From Capnocytophaga sputigena (GTDB lineage Bacteria; Bacteroidota; Bacteroidia; Flavobacteriales; Flavobacteriaceae): 64,000 bases of DNA. Position 1 is the stretch's first letter. Every line of letters begins with the position of its first letter. The stretch spans positions 434,001 through 498,000 of the forward strand of contig NZ_UAVP01000008.1 in NCBI RefSeq assembly GCF_900446695.1. The letters are read 5' to 3'. The position numbers were made by a program, and so were the translations under genes. Of the stretch, positions 43,417 to 50,554 are shown one piece after another. Below the pieces are notes generated by a model. The model was not told where the DNA came from. It did not search any database and worked only from the letters and a program-made list of their open reading frames with translations.

Positions 43417-44621
43417 TGTTAGAACCCGAAGAACTCAAAGACTCTAAACCCGACTTACTGTTTATCCTCATTATGGGACTCCTATCGATGCTCACCCCGC
43501 TGGCTATCGATATGTACCTTCCTGCTTTTGTGAAGATTGCTAACGATTTGAACGTATCCGAAGAGATGATTCCTCAAACCTTAGCACTCTTTACCCTTGG
43601 GTTTGCTTTTGGGCAACTCTTCTGGGGACCTCTTTCCGATAGTTATGGGCGTAAACCTATCATTCTCATTGGGATTATCACCTCAGCTTTAGTGTCATTA
43701 GCGATTACGCAAATTCACCATATCCATCACTTTTATATACTGCGCTTTGTACAAGGCTTTTTTGGGGCATCGCCAGCCGTAGTTACAGGTGCGCTCTTGC
43801 GCGATCTTTTCACCAAGAACGAGTTTGCCCGCCAAATGTCGATGATTATGATTGTCACGATGATAGCCCCTCTCATCGCCCCCGTGTTGGGCGGTCACCT
43901 CACCGACTGGTTTCATTGGCATATCATCTTCTACGTGCTGATGGTTTTAGGACTCTTAGCAGCCCTTTTAGTGAGTTATAAAATCCCTGAAACGCTTCCC
44001 AAAATCAAGCGCGCTCCTTTGAAAATAGGCAACACCCTTCGTATTTATGGAAAGCTCCTCAGTAACAAAAAGGTATTGGGATATATTTTTTGCAATTCAC
44101 TTTCCTATTCGGGGATGTTTTGCTTTATCACCACGGGGTCTATTGTATATACCAAACTCTTTGGGGTAGCCCCTCAACACTTTGGATATTTCTTCCTTTT
44201 AAACATCATTGTAATGATGACAGCAACCTCGCTCAATGGCAAATTCGTCACCAAAATAGGCGTAGAAAAATCCTTGCGATTAGGGCTAACTATCCAACTC
44301 ATTGCAGGAGCGTGGCTGGTGATATGCGGTATTTTCCATTTGGGATTATGGGCTACCGTAGCAGGCGTTTCAATGTTTGTAGGTTTGGTATCGGTAGTGT
44401 CCAGCAGTGCCAATGCCGCCATTTTGGATATGTACCCCGAAGTAGCGGGTACCGCCAATTCACTCACAGGAATGTTGCGTTTTGGTATCGGTTCGGTAGT
44501 AGGAGCAGTACTCTCACTTTTCGCCATCACCTCCGAGCGCCCAATGGTATTTGCAATGGCAATATGCATAGGAGTAGGTGCCCTCAGCTATGTATTATTA
44601 GTAAAACGATTTGCTGATTAG
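43416..44621 (+). CDS. MFS drug-resistance transporter, Bcr/CflA type
   Basis: 401 residues with 12 membrane segments. MYLPAFVKIANDLNVSEEMIPQTLALF and GPLSDSYGRKPIILIG (loop 2-3 motif) are typical of Bcr/CflA exporters. The GTG start overlaps the metalloprotease TAG by one base, so the two are coupled. Exports bicyclomycin-like or other small compounds; specificity not inferable. Terminator at 44684-44721. Confidence 0.9.
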   Translation: MLEPEELKDSKPDLLFILIMGLLSMLTPLAIDMYLPAFVKIANDLNVSEEMIPQTLALFTLGFAFGQLFWGPLSDSYGRKPIILIGIITSALVSLAITQIHHIHHFYILRFVQGFFGASPAVVTGALLRDLFTKNEFARQMSMIMIVTMIAPLIAPVLGGHLTDWFHWHIIFYVLMVLGLLAALLVSYKIPETLPKIKRAPLKIGNTLRIYGKLLSNKKVLGYIFCNSLSYSGMFCFITTGSIVYTKLFGVAPQHFGYFFLLNIIVMMTATSLNGKFVTKIGVEKSLRLGLTIQLIAGAWLVICGIFHLGLWATVAGVSMFVGLVSVVSSSANAAILDMYPEVAGTANSLTGMLRFGIGSVVGAVLSLFAITSERPMVFAMAICIGVGALSYVLLVKRFAD

Positions 44622-44642
44622 CGATTTTGTAGCTTTTTGAGT

Positions 44643-44666
44643 GGCACAAGTTACAACCTTGCGCCT
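44643..44666. repeat. REP-like element (degenerate)
   Basis: GGCACAAGTTACAACCTTGC then GCC. A diverged relative of the GCACGAGCTACAAGCTCGCG family, directly after the MFS gene. Confidence 0.45.
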
Positions 44667-44683
44667 GTAGAGCATATATTTTA

Positions 44684-44721
44684 GTAGGGGGCAAAGTATA
44701 GCTTTGCCCCCTACTTTTTTT
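44684..44721. terminator. Strong intrinsic terminator
   Basis: GTAGGGGGCAAAG pairs perfectly over 13 bases with 44702-44714 around TATAG, followed by a run of eight T. Ends the metalloprotease-MFS unit and faces the convergent lipoprotein genes. Confidence 0.92.
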
Positions 44722-45130
44722 AATCTATAGTCATTAAAGTGTCTTTTAAATAAACAGTAAGCATTATAGAATCATTTTCTTTTACTTTTATTTTTTTGAT
44801 ATAGACACTTTTGCCTGCCATTACTCCCGTTACCCACATATCGTATTTTCTATTAGGAGAAAGACGCAAATAATTTTCCTTAGGTCTGAATATAGGAACG
44901 CCATTAACCCATAGATACCAACGATCACTTGGGATAGGGTCACCATATTCAATTACATTGATGTTTAAAAATCCTGTACCTCTATCTTTTAGTTTGTGAT
45001 AACTAAGGGTATAATCCTCTCCTTCTACCCCTATTTTCTGTTGGTTAGGGTTTATTTGTCTTTTAAGGGAGTTACATCCCATTGATAGCAGACTTACTAC
45101 TACAATTGCTAGGGTTATTATATCTTTCAT
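44720..45130 (-). CDS. Small lipoprotein, paralogue A
   Basis: 136 residues. The lipid cysteine is at 19 (LLSMGC). The mature domain is beta-rich and begins with VEGEDYTLSYHKLKDRGTGFLNI, a block shared with the next two genes on this strand, and ends IKKIKVKENDSIMLTVYLKD. This looks like an Ig-like or carboxypeptidase-regulatory sandwich. It is the third and last of a three-gene paralogous series behind a decayed metallopeptidase gene. Function unknown. Confidence 0.75.
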   Translation of the reverse strand: MKDIITLAIVVVSLLSMGCNSLKRQINPNQQKIGVEGEDYTLSYHKLKDRGTGFLNINVIEYGDPIPSDRWYLWVNGVPIFRPKENYLRLSPNRKYDMWVTGVMAGKSVYIKKIKVKENDSIMLTVYLKDTLMTID

Positions 45131-45143
45131 ATATTATTTTAAG

Positions 45144-45162
45144 GCAAAGCTACACTTTGCCA
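45144..45162. repeat. Hairpin between lipoprotein paralogues A and B
   Basis: GGCAAAG-CTACA-CTTTGCC, a short relative of the terminator at 44684-44721. Its T-run lies on the plus-strand side although the genes run minus. Confidence 0.5.
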
Positions 45163-45178
45163 CTACTTTTTTAATCTA

Positions 45179-45610
45179 TTATTTAAAGCGTATTTTTTTA
45201 CGAGCTAATATCCCCTCATCTACTATTTCTACTTTTATAACAAGAGAATCGCCTGACTGCGGTTTAATATTTAATATTTTCATAGTTTGAGAGGTGTGAG
45301 AACCTATATTAAAATTATATTTTCTATCACTGAAAACTCTAAATGTAACAATAGGTTTATCAAAAAAGAACATTCCATTATACTCTATATAGAACGGTAC
45401 ATCAGGAGTTTTTCCTGCATCATCAACAATTTGAAATGTAATTTGCCCTGAGGTACATTTACTCCTATATTTTTCAATGGTATAATCCTCTCCTAAAATG
45501 GCTTTTTTAGGCTTTTTATCAATTACCTTATGGGAGCCAGAATGATAGCAACTTATAAGCATAAGTATGGCAAAAAAGGAAAGTATTTTTTTTATTGGTA
45601 AGATTTTCAT
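45179..45610 (-). CDS. Small lipoprotein, paralogue B
   Basis: 143 residues from the ATG at 45610 (MKILPIKKILSFFAILMLISC), which gives a proper lipoprotein signal with the lipid cysteine at 21. The start at 45634 would add a charged leader. It shares ILGEDYTIEKYRSK, the central beta region and the INIKPQSGDSLVIK-type ending with paralogues A and C. A 9-bp hairpin at 45624-45652 separates it from paralogue C. Confidence 0.75.
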   Translation of the reverse strand: MKILPIKKILSFFAILMLISCYHSGSHKVIDKKPKKAILGEDYTIEKYRSKCTSGQITFQIVDDAGKTPDVPFYIEYNGMFFFDKPIVTFRVFSDRKYNFNIGSHTSQTMKILNIKPQSGDSLVIKVEIVDEGILARKKIRFK

Positions 45611-45623
45611 ATCACATTTTTTA

Positions 45624-45652
45624 ATACTCCCCACTTAGAAATGGGGGAGTAT
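45624..45652. repeat. Intercistronic hairpin between lipoprotein paralogues B and C
   Basis: ATACTCCCC (45624-45632) pairs with GGGGAGTAT (45644-45652) around an 11-base loop. There is no T-run on either side, so it is more likely a stability or processing element than a terminator. Confidence 0.5.
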
Positions 45653-45658
45653 GATTAT

Positions 45659-46087
45659 TCAATACAAAATAACATTTTCTTCCTCAAATAAACGTGCTTT
45701 TACAACAAGAGAATCTCTTTGTCGAGGTTTTATGTTATTAATATGAATCATTTTATAACCAAGGGTGGTGATTTTTGCATTATATTTACTACCACTTTCT
45801 ACATTCAAAGTAATTGTGTTCTTATCATTTGGAAATCTAAAATAAATATTATTTACTGAAAAGAAAAAATATTTAGCAGGGAGTTCAAACCCTCTTGTTG
45901 TTACATCAAAAGTAAGACGGGCACCTCCTATTTCTCTCTTTTTCATTTTATACTTTTCAATGGTATAATCTTTGCCTAATACTGCTATCTTTTCTGTATT
46001 AGGGTCTATTTTTGAAGTGCTACAACTCATTAAGAGGAGCGTCAATAAAATAACTATTTTATGGTCTATTTTTAGTAAGTTAATCAT
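45659..46087 (-). CDS. Small lipoprotein, paralogue C
   Basis: 142 residues from the ATG at 46087 (MINLLKIDHKIVILLTLLLMSC), with the lipid cysteine at 22. It carries the family block VLGKDYTIEKYKMKK and the ending INNIKPRQRDSLVVKARLFEE. Its start overlaps by 8 bases the end of the decayed metallopeptidase-like gene upstream, so they were once translationally coupled. The three paralogues may have served as immunity or surface partners of that protein, which is inference from the arrangement. Confidence 0.75.
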   Translation of the reverse strand: MINLLKIDHKIVILLTLLLMSCSTSKIDPNTEKIAVLGKDYTIEKYKMKKREIGGARLTFDVTTRGFELPAKYFFFSVNNIYFRFPNDKNTITLNVESGSKYNAKITTLGYKMIHINNIKPRQRDSLVVKARLFEEENVILY

Positions 46088-46633
46088 ATAAAATTCTTTT
46101 AATTTTCTCTTTTTCTGCTTCTGGAAGTGCTTTATATTCATCAGTTTTTTCTAAACCTCCCCACGACATCAACCTATAATACTCCAATGAATGTTGTCCA
46201 CGGTCATATCGAGCTAAGGATTCAGCCATTGCCTCCACAAATTCAGTGATTAACTTATGCTGTGTGATATTAGCATCTTTGTTTTGCCCTACTTGAGTAT
46301 TTTGATATAAAAGTATTAGCCTTTCAGCTATATCATTATATTGCCGTTCAATTCTCATTCTATCTAATTGCATCAACATATAAGCGTGTAAAGTTTTGTG
46401 AATAATGGTCTTAGCAATAGCAAGATTAGAACCTTCTTTTAGTAGTCTTTTGTCTTAAGGTAATATTGTAATGGGTAAGCCCTGGTATTTTAGCAGCATT
46501 ACCATTTGGCTTGAGCATTAATGAGCAATTGTGGCTCCTACAAGGTGATGCCCTCCTCTTGAAGCGATGTATCTTCTTTTTGGCAGCCAGCCAGTAAGAA
46601 AACACTACTAATGAGAAATATTACACCTTTCAT
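46080..46633 (-). pseudogene. Decayed lipoprotein with a metallopeptidase-like domain
   Basis: The 5' end at 46633 encodes a clean lipoprotein signal, MKGVIFLISSVFLLAGC, followed by QKEDTS (surface-export motif). A TAG at 46538-46540 then interrupts the frame. Another frame continues KPNGNAAKIPGLTHYNITL. A third frame, open from 46454 down to 46080, encodes NLAIAKTIIHKTLHAYM and a long helical C terminus. Bacteroidota relatives have a HExxH zinc site at that point; here it reads HKTLH, with the catalytic Glu replaced. At least one nonsense codon and one frameshift are present. Confidence 0.65.
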
Positions 46634-47046
46634 TTTATTACGGTTTTAAGTAATTTATCGCACAAAGAAAAGAAAACTATTCAAAACAAGCAAATTAGAA
46701 ATGTTAACTTTTTGTTAAAAATATAATAATCTTCGCTTTTACTTGTTTTTAGAGATACTTATAAGAGCAAAGTATATTCAAAAAAATCTCTTTTTTGCGC
46801 TTACTTCCATAATAATCCCCCCACTAGCTCGTACCTTATCAATGAGTATTTAAGCATTACCCCTTACTTGCGTAACCAATGTTTAAACTCACTTGTTAAT
46901 TTTTTCTCTTTGAGTTTGGAAAGTAGCTTCTTCCTTCCTGATAACGTGTTTCTTGTATTCCAATAACTTTTCTCTGCAAAAGAAAGAAAATAGAATGAAT
47001 TTTACAAACTTTAAAGAAGTTTTCTGCTCATTTGCTCATTTTCTCA
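46634..47046. other. Gene-poor AT-rich region
   Basis: No gene supported. It contains a TTAAC-TTTTT-GTTAA hairpin near 46701-46715. On the minus strand, an open stretch of about 45 codons ending at 46864 (ending KLTSEFKHWLRK) might be a gene fragment, but it has no start or recognisable family. Confidence 0.4.
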
Positions 47047-47078
47047 TTTGCTCATTCACTAATTTTTCAATACCTTTG
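47047..47078 (+). promoter_or_regulatory. Promoter of the 47105 membrane protein gene
   Basis: TTTG (47047-47050), 20 bases, TACCTTTG (47071-47078), within the word ATTTGCTCATTCACTAATTT. Confidence 0.8.
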
Positions 47079-47104
47079 TCGCTTGATTTTTTTGAGTAAA
47101 AAAA

Positions 47105-47533
47105 ATGATAAACTTTTTAAGCAAACTACCTTGGTTACTGAGAATTTCATTCATTAGTATCGGATTTTTCGTAGGGGCAATACTCATCTTTGCAGGGCAA
47201 CTGCTAATAGAAGGACGCCCAAAAGACTTCTTCACCGAAGGAGTTCCTGTGGCATACAGCACCATAGGAGCAGTTACTTTTTTCATTGCCTTGCTATTAG
47301 TCCAAAAACAACAAGGGAAAGGGACAAAGTTCTACCCTATATTTTACATATTGTGGATTACCCTGCTCTATATTGTTATTCTATACTACAGCTACGGCGA
47401 GGAGTGGAAAGAAAATATGTTTGGTTACACCCTCCTTTTCGGACTCATTCTCATAGCAGGAACCCCTCATAACATTATCTTTTTAGGATTGAGTTTTGGG
47501 CTGTTATACCTCTGCAAGGAGTCGTCTTCTTAA
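47105..47533 (+). CDS. Small integral membrane protein
   Basis: 142 residues with four predicted membrane segments (about 12-32, 52-70, 83-102, 112-136) and a short charged C-terminal end. No family recognised and no motif beyond hydrophobicity. Own consensus promoter 26 bases upstream. It precedes the candidate ncRNA gene. Confidence 0.7.
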   Translation: MINFLSKLPWLLRISFISIGFFVGAILIFAGQLLIEGRPKDFFTEGVPVAYSTIGAVTFFIALLLVQKQQGKGTKFYPIFYILWITLLYIVILYYSYGEEWKENMFGYTLLFGLILIAGTPHNIIFLGLSFGLLYLCKESSS

Positions 47534-47569
47534 TATTATCCGTACAGAAGGTTAAAAATGTTAATTCTC

Positions 47570-47600
47570 TTGACAAACAAACTGCAAAGCGCTACCTTTG
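47570..47600 (+). promoter_or_regulatory. Promoter of the candidate ncRNA
   Basis: TTG (47570-47572), 20 bases, TACCTTTG (47593-47600). The -7 box lies at the centre of a perfect inverted repeat CGCTAC-CTTT-GTAGCG (47590-47605). No open reading frame follows. Confidence 0.75.
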
Positions 47601-47605
47601 TAGCG

Positions 47606-47782
47606 GAGAATTGATAAACGTATTGCCTATGAAACATCTTGCAATGTAGGCATATAGGTCAATAGAGTGATAACCTATGGCTTACTACAACATTACTAAA
47701 AGTATCACTCTCAAACTTAATTACAACAACTTCGTCAAAGTCCTTAACACCTGCAATGCGACCGCCTTTGACGAAGTTTTCT
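47606..47782 (+). ncRNA. Candidate structured non-coding RNA (~175 nt)
   Basis: A consensus promoter and a strong terminator enclose about 175 bases with no plausible reading frame. Pairings seen: TGCCTA (47624-47629) with TAGGCA (47647-47652), enclosing ACAT/ATGT; AGAGTGATA (47664-47672) with TATCACTCT (47703-47711), a perfect 9-bp stem; an alternative ATAGGT/ACCTAT stem overlapping it; and a possible closing AATTGA/TTAATT pairing. The terminator is at 47728-47780. Candidates are a flavobacterial 6S-like RNA, a regulatory sRNA, or a leader acting on accD. accD has its own promoter after the terminator, which favours an independent RNA. Confidence 0.6.
47728..47780 (+). terminator. Intrinsic terminator of the ncRNA
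   Basis: AACTTCGTCAAAG (47728-47740) pairs perfectly with CTTTGACGAAGTT (47766-47778), followed by TTC. The 25-base loop is long, as in the related terminator at 11205. Confidence 0.75.
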
Positions 47783-47794
47783 ATTTCCTAAAAA

Positions 47795-47824
47795 TTGCTA
47801 TTTCAAAAAAACTTTGTACTTTTG
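47795..47824 (+). promoter_or_regulatory. Promoter of accD
   Basis: TTG (47795-47797), 19 bases, TACTTTTG (47817-47824), 23 bases before the ATG at 47848. Confidence 0.75.
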
Positions 47825-47847
47825 CGCTTTACTAAAACTGATTGATT

Positions 47848-48702
47848 ATGTCTTGGTTTAAAAGAACAGCAAAAGGAATACAAACCTCTACTGAGGAAAA
47901 GAAAGATATCCCTAAAGGATTATGGTATAAATCACCTAGTGGTAACATCGTGGAACAAGATGAGTTGGCTACCAACTTTTATGTAAGTCCTGATGATGGT
48001 TATCACGTGCGCATAGGCAGCAAAGAGTATTTCCAGATATTGTTTGATAACAACGAATTTCAGGAACTCAATGCCAAAATGACTTCTAAAGACCCGCTGA
48101 ATTTCGTAGATACGAAAGCCTACACCCAGCGATTGGAAGAAGCCACCCAAAAAACGGATCTTAAAGATGCCGTTCGCACCGCCGTAGGTAACTCTAAAGG
48201 CAAACCTATAGTCATAGGCTGTATGGATTTCGCTTTCATCGGGGGTTCTATGGGAAGTGTAGTAGGTGAGAAAATCTGTCGTGCTATCGACTATGCTATC
48301 AAACACAAATTGCCTTTCTTAATGATTTCTAAATCGGGAGGGGCGCGAATGATGGAAGCTGCCCTTTCGCTAATGCAAATGGCTAAAACCTCTATCAAAC
48401 TCGCACAGTTAGACGAAGCCAAACTACCTTATATTTCTCTCTGTACCGACCCTACAACCGGAGGGATAAGCGCTTCGTTTGCAATGCTTGGCGACATTAA
48501 TATTGCCGAACCAGGTGCCCTCATAGGCTTTGCTGGTCCGCGCGTAGTGAAAGACACCACAGGGCAAGACCTTCCTGAAGACTTTCAAACTGCTGAGTTC
48601 TTACTCGAACACGGTTTCTTAGACTTCATCGTAAACCGCAAAGAACTCAAAGACAAGGTAAATCTCTACATCGACTTAGTGATGAACCGCCCAGTGAGAT
48701 AA
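47848..48702 (+). CDS. accD: Acetyl-CoA carboxylase carboxyltransferase beta subunit without zinc ribbon
   Basis: 284 residues from the ATG at 47848 ([12 protein letters not shown]). It transfers CO2 from carboxybiotin to acetyl-CoA with AccA. The catalytic core is intact: [56 protein letters not shown]. The N-terminal zinc-ribbon region aligns by position with E. coli AccD, but all four cysteines are replaced ([21 protein letters not shown]). Related flavobacterial proteins, as I recall, share this. Followed 30 bases later by the antitoxin-like gene. Confidence 0.96.
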   Translation: MSWFKRTAKGIQTSTEEKKDIPKGLWYKSPSGNIVEQDELATNFYVSPDDGYHVRIGSKEYFQILFDNNEFQELNAKMTSKDPLNFVDTKAYTQRLEEATQKTDLKDAVRTAVGNSKGKPIVIGCMDFAFIGGSMGSVVGEKICRAIDYAIKHKLPFLMISKSGGARMMEAALSLMQMAKTSIKLAQLDEAKLPYISLCTDPTTGGISASFAMLGDINIAEPGALIGFAGPRVVKDTTGQDLPEDFQTAEFLLEHGFLDFIVNRKELKDKVNLYIDLVMNRPVR

Positions 48703-48731
48703 AGGGTAACCCCAAAAAGACCAATAGTAAT

Positions 48732-48971
48732 ATGAACACACTTGTCTTAAACAAAAATATTAATTTTGAAGAGTATCAACAAATAGTTGATTACTTTGCT
48801 ACCATAGGGATTGAGGTAACCAATCCTTATAAATATCCCTCTCTAATTACTAATGAAGATAGAGAAGCAATTGCTTTAGCTCGCGAAGATGTTAAAAATG
48901 GCAATTGGATTGATGGAGAAGAATTGTTTGAGACTATTAGAAAAAAATATGCGAGTAAAATGGTCGGGTAA
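48732..48971 (+). CDS. Antitoxin-like protein
   Basis: 79 residues and acidic. FEEYQQIVDYFATIGIEV then LAREDVKNGNWIDGEELFETIRKKYASK: the C-terminal part resembles the short antitoxins that precede RelE/ParE toxins (helix with WIDGEELF). The truncated toxin gene begins inside its last codons (48949), the usual overlap of such modules. With the toxin dead, it is an orphan antitoxin. Confidence 0.7.
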   Translation: MNTLVLNKNINFEEYQQIVDYFATIGIEVTNPYKYPSLITNEDREAIALAREDVKNGNWIDGEELFETIRKKYASKMVG

Positions 48972-49038
48972 GGCAAGAACAGAATTAGAAAACACTTTAG
49001 ACTTTTGGAGTGAAAAGAATAAATGTTACTCAAACTGA
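48949..49038 (+). pseudogene. Truncated RelE/ParE toxin
   Basis: ATG at 48949 overlaps the antitoxin by 23 bases. It reads MRVKWSGKARTELENTLDFW then SEKNKCYSN and stops at TGA 49036-49038. The start is a good match to RelE/ParE toxins (beta-strand, then A-x2-ELE-x-T-LDFW helix), which run to about 95 residues. Only 29 remain, and no other frame continues it; the next DNA is the mvaD leader word. Confidence 0.65.
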
Positions 49039-49076
49039 CAAAATAACTGTAAACCAATTTTAGGACGTGACACTTG

Positions 49077-49097
49077 TTACCTCTTACCTCTTACCTA
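49077..49097. repeat. Polypyrimidine word in the mvaD leader
   Basis: TTACCTCTTACCTCTTACCT then A, seven bases before the mvaD start codon. Same family as 9791-9836. Confidence 0.6.
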
Positions 49098-49103
49098 ATA
49101 AAA

Positions 49104-50135
49104 ATGACAACATTCAAAGCACCCAGTAATATCGCCCTGGTAAAATATTGGGGCAAAAAGGGAGAACAACTCCCTGCAAACCCCTCTATTAGTTTTACTC
49201 TTACGCATTGTTATACCGAGACTTCTATCGATTACGAACGTAGAAGTGAACTTTCTATAGCTTCAGGTGATTCTTTTTCTTTTAACTTTAGCTTTGAAGA
49301 ACAACCTAAACCGTCATTTCACCCTAAAATCAGTACTTTTTTCGAACGCATTCTCCCTTACCTGCCTTTTTTAAAGGACTATCACTTCAACATTGCCTCT
49401 CATAATTCATTCCCACATAGCAGTGGCATTGCCTCCTCGGCGAGTGCTATGGCTGCCCTTTCGGTATGTTTGATGAAAATAGCTGTAGAATTAGGCGAAA
49501 CTTATACCGAAGAAGCCTTTTGGCAAAAAGCGTCTTTCTTAGCGCGCTTAGGTTCGGGTAGTGCTTGCCGTAGTGTAAAAGGCAGTATTGTAGTATGGGG
49601 TGAACACCCTGCTATTGCAGGCAGTTCGGACGAATATGGCATTACCTACCCCCTACCCGTTCACGAAGTTTTTCAAAATTACCAAGATACTATCTTGCTC
49701 ATCGACCGCGGTCAGAAGCAAGTGAGCAGCACTGTTGGGCATAACCTTATGCACGGTCACCCTTTTGCCGAGGCGCGTTTTACACAAGCTAATAAGAATA
49801 TCAACCAACTCGTTAGCTGCTTTGCCTCTGGTGATATTGAGCATTTTATGGAGATTGTAGAAAGTGAAGCCCTCACCCTTCACGCGATGATGCAAACCAG
49901 CATTCCGTACTTTATCTTGATGCGTCCTAATACCTTAGAAGTCATTCAGCGTGTGTGGCAATACCGCAAAGACACCAAAGTACCGCTCTGCTTCACCCTT
50001 GATGCAGGTGCTAATGTGCACTTGTTATACCCTAAAACTTCTATTGCAGAAGTGCAAAAGTTTATTGCAGAAGAATTAGCGCAATTCTGTGAAGGACAGC
50101 ACTACATTCACGACGAAGTAGGTCAGCTTATTTGA
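49104..50135 (+). CDS. mvaD: Diphosphomevalonate decarboxylase
   Basis: Makes isopentenyl diphosphate from mevalonate diphosphate (mevalonate pathway, used by flavobacteria). 343 residues from the ATG at 49104: FKAPSNIALVKYWGKKGEQLPANPSISFTL is the family start, so the longer reading from 49074, which would translate the leader repeat, is rejected. The ATP-binding loop HSSGIASSASAMAAL and LARLGSGSACRSVKG with the catalytic Arg/Ser region are intact. Its 3' end overlaps the convergent DUF488 gene by 13 bases. Confidence 0.95.
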   Translation: MTTFKAPSNIALVKYWGKKGEQLPANPSISFTLTHCYTETSIDYERRSELSIASGDSFSFNFSFEEQPKPSFHPKISTFFERILPYLPFLKDYHFNIASHNSFPHSSGIASSASAMAALSVCLMKIAVELGETYTEEAFWQKASFLARLGSGSACRSVKGSIVVWGEHPAIAGSSDEYGITYPLPVHEVFQNYQDTILLIDRGQKQVSSTVGHNLMHGHPFAEARFTQANKNINQLVSCFASGDIEHFMEIVESEALTLHAMMQTSIPYFILMRPNTLEVIQRVWQYRKDTKVPLCFTLDAGANVHLLYPKTSIAEVQKFIAEELAQFCEGQHYIHDEVGQLI

Positions 50136-50461
50136 GATAACAAGATAGGTAAGGCACTTTTGTCAATCTCTTTGCTGGCAGTGAGCAAGGTTACCACTTT
50201 GTGTGTTTTCAGCGTTTCGCAAAAAGCGGGAAAATCCACATTGTGTTTTAGTTCTTCAGTATAATCCTTTTTAAAAGTATCAAAATCACCGTCTTGGTGA
50301 TAGCGTTTGCGCAATTCGGTGCTTGGGGCGATTTCCTTTGCCCAAAGGTCTAAAGCAAGTGCTTCTTTTTTAATGCCGCGAGGCCAAAGGCGGTCGGCAA
50401 GTACTCTAAAACCATCGTTAGGGTCGTTTTCTTCATATACGCGTTTGAGATGTATTTCCAT
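50123..50461 (-). CDS. DUF488 family protein
   Basis: 112 residues. LKRVYEENDPNDGFRVLADRLWPRGIKKEAL followed by WAKEIAPSTELRKRY is the hallmark of the YeaO/DUF488 family (about 115-120 residues), whose function is unsettled. The minus-strand promoter box TACCTTTG is at 50495-50502. Its end overlaps mvaD tail-to-tail. Confidence 0.88.
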   Translation of the reverse strand: MEIHLKRVYEENDPNDGFRVLADRLWPRGIKKEALALDLWAKEIAPSTELRKRYHQDGDFDTFKKDYTEELKHNVDFPAFCETLKTHKVVTLLTASKEIDKSALPILLSQIS

Positions 50462-50494
50462 TGTTTATCTGTATTAGTTCGTACAAAGTTCGTA

Positions 50495-50531
50495 CAAAGG
50501 TAGTGAAAAAAGTAAATATTTCGTACTTTTG
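50495..50531. promoter_or_regulatory. Divergent promoter boxes (DUF488 gene and CLC gene)
   Basis: TACCTTTG on the minus strand (50495-50502) for the DUF488 gene and TACTTTTG on the plus strand (50524-50531) for the CLC gene, 21 bases apart. Confidence 0.6.
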
Positions 50532-50554
50532 CCGCTGATTTTTCAATATAAACA

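Noticed and set aside
46864-47000. Gene fragment ending KLTSEFKHWLRK on the minus strand
   Set aside because: About 45 open codons with no start, family match or partner pieces. The evidence is too weak to list as a pseudogene.
47606-47847. Riboswitch controlling accD
   Set aside because: Not excluded, but accD has its own promoter (47795-47824) downstream of the terminator, so an independent RNA is the simpler reading.
47932-48306. A 124-codon open frame opposite accD
   Set aside because: Antisense to a conserved enzyme, with no start context and no recognisable product.
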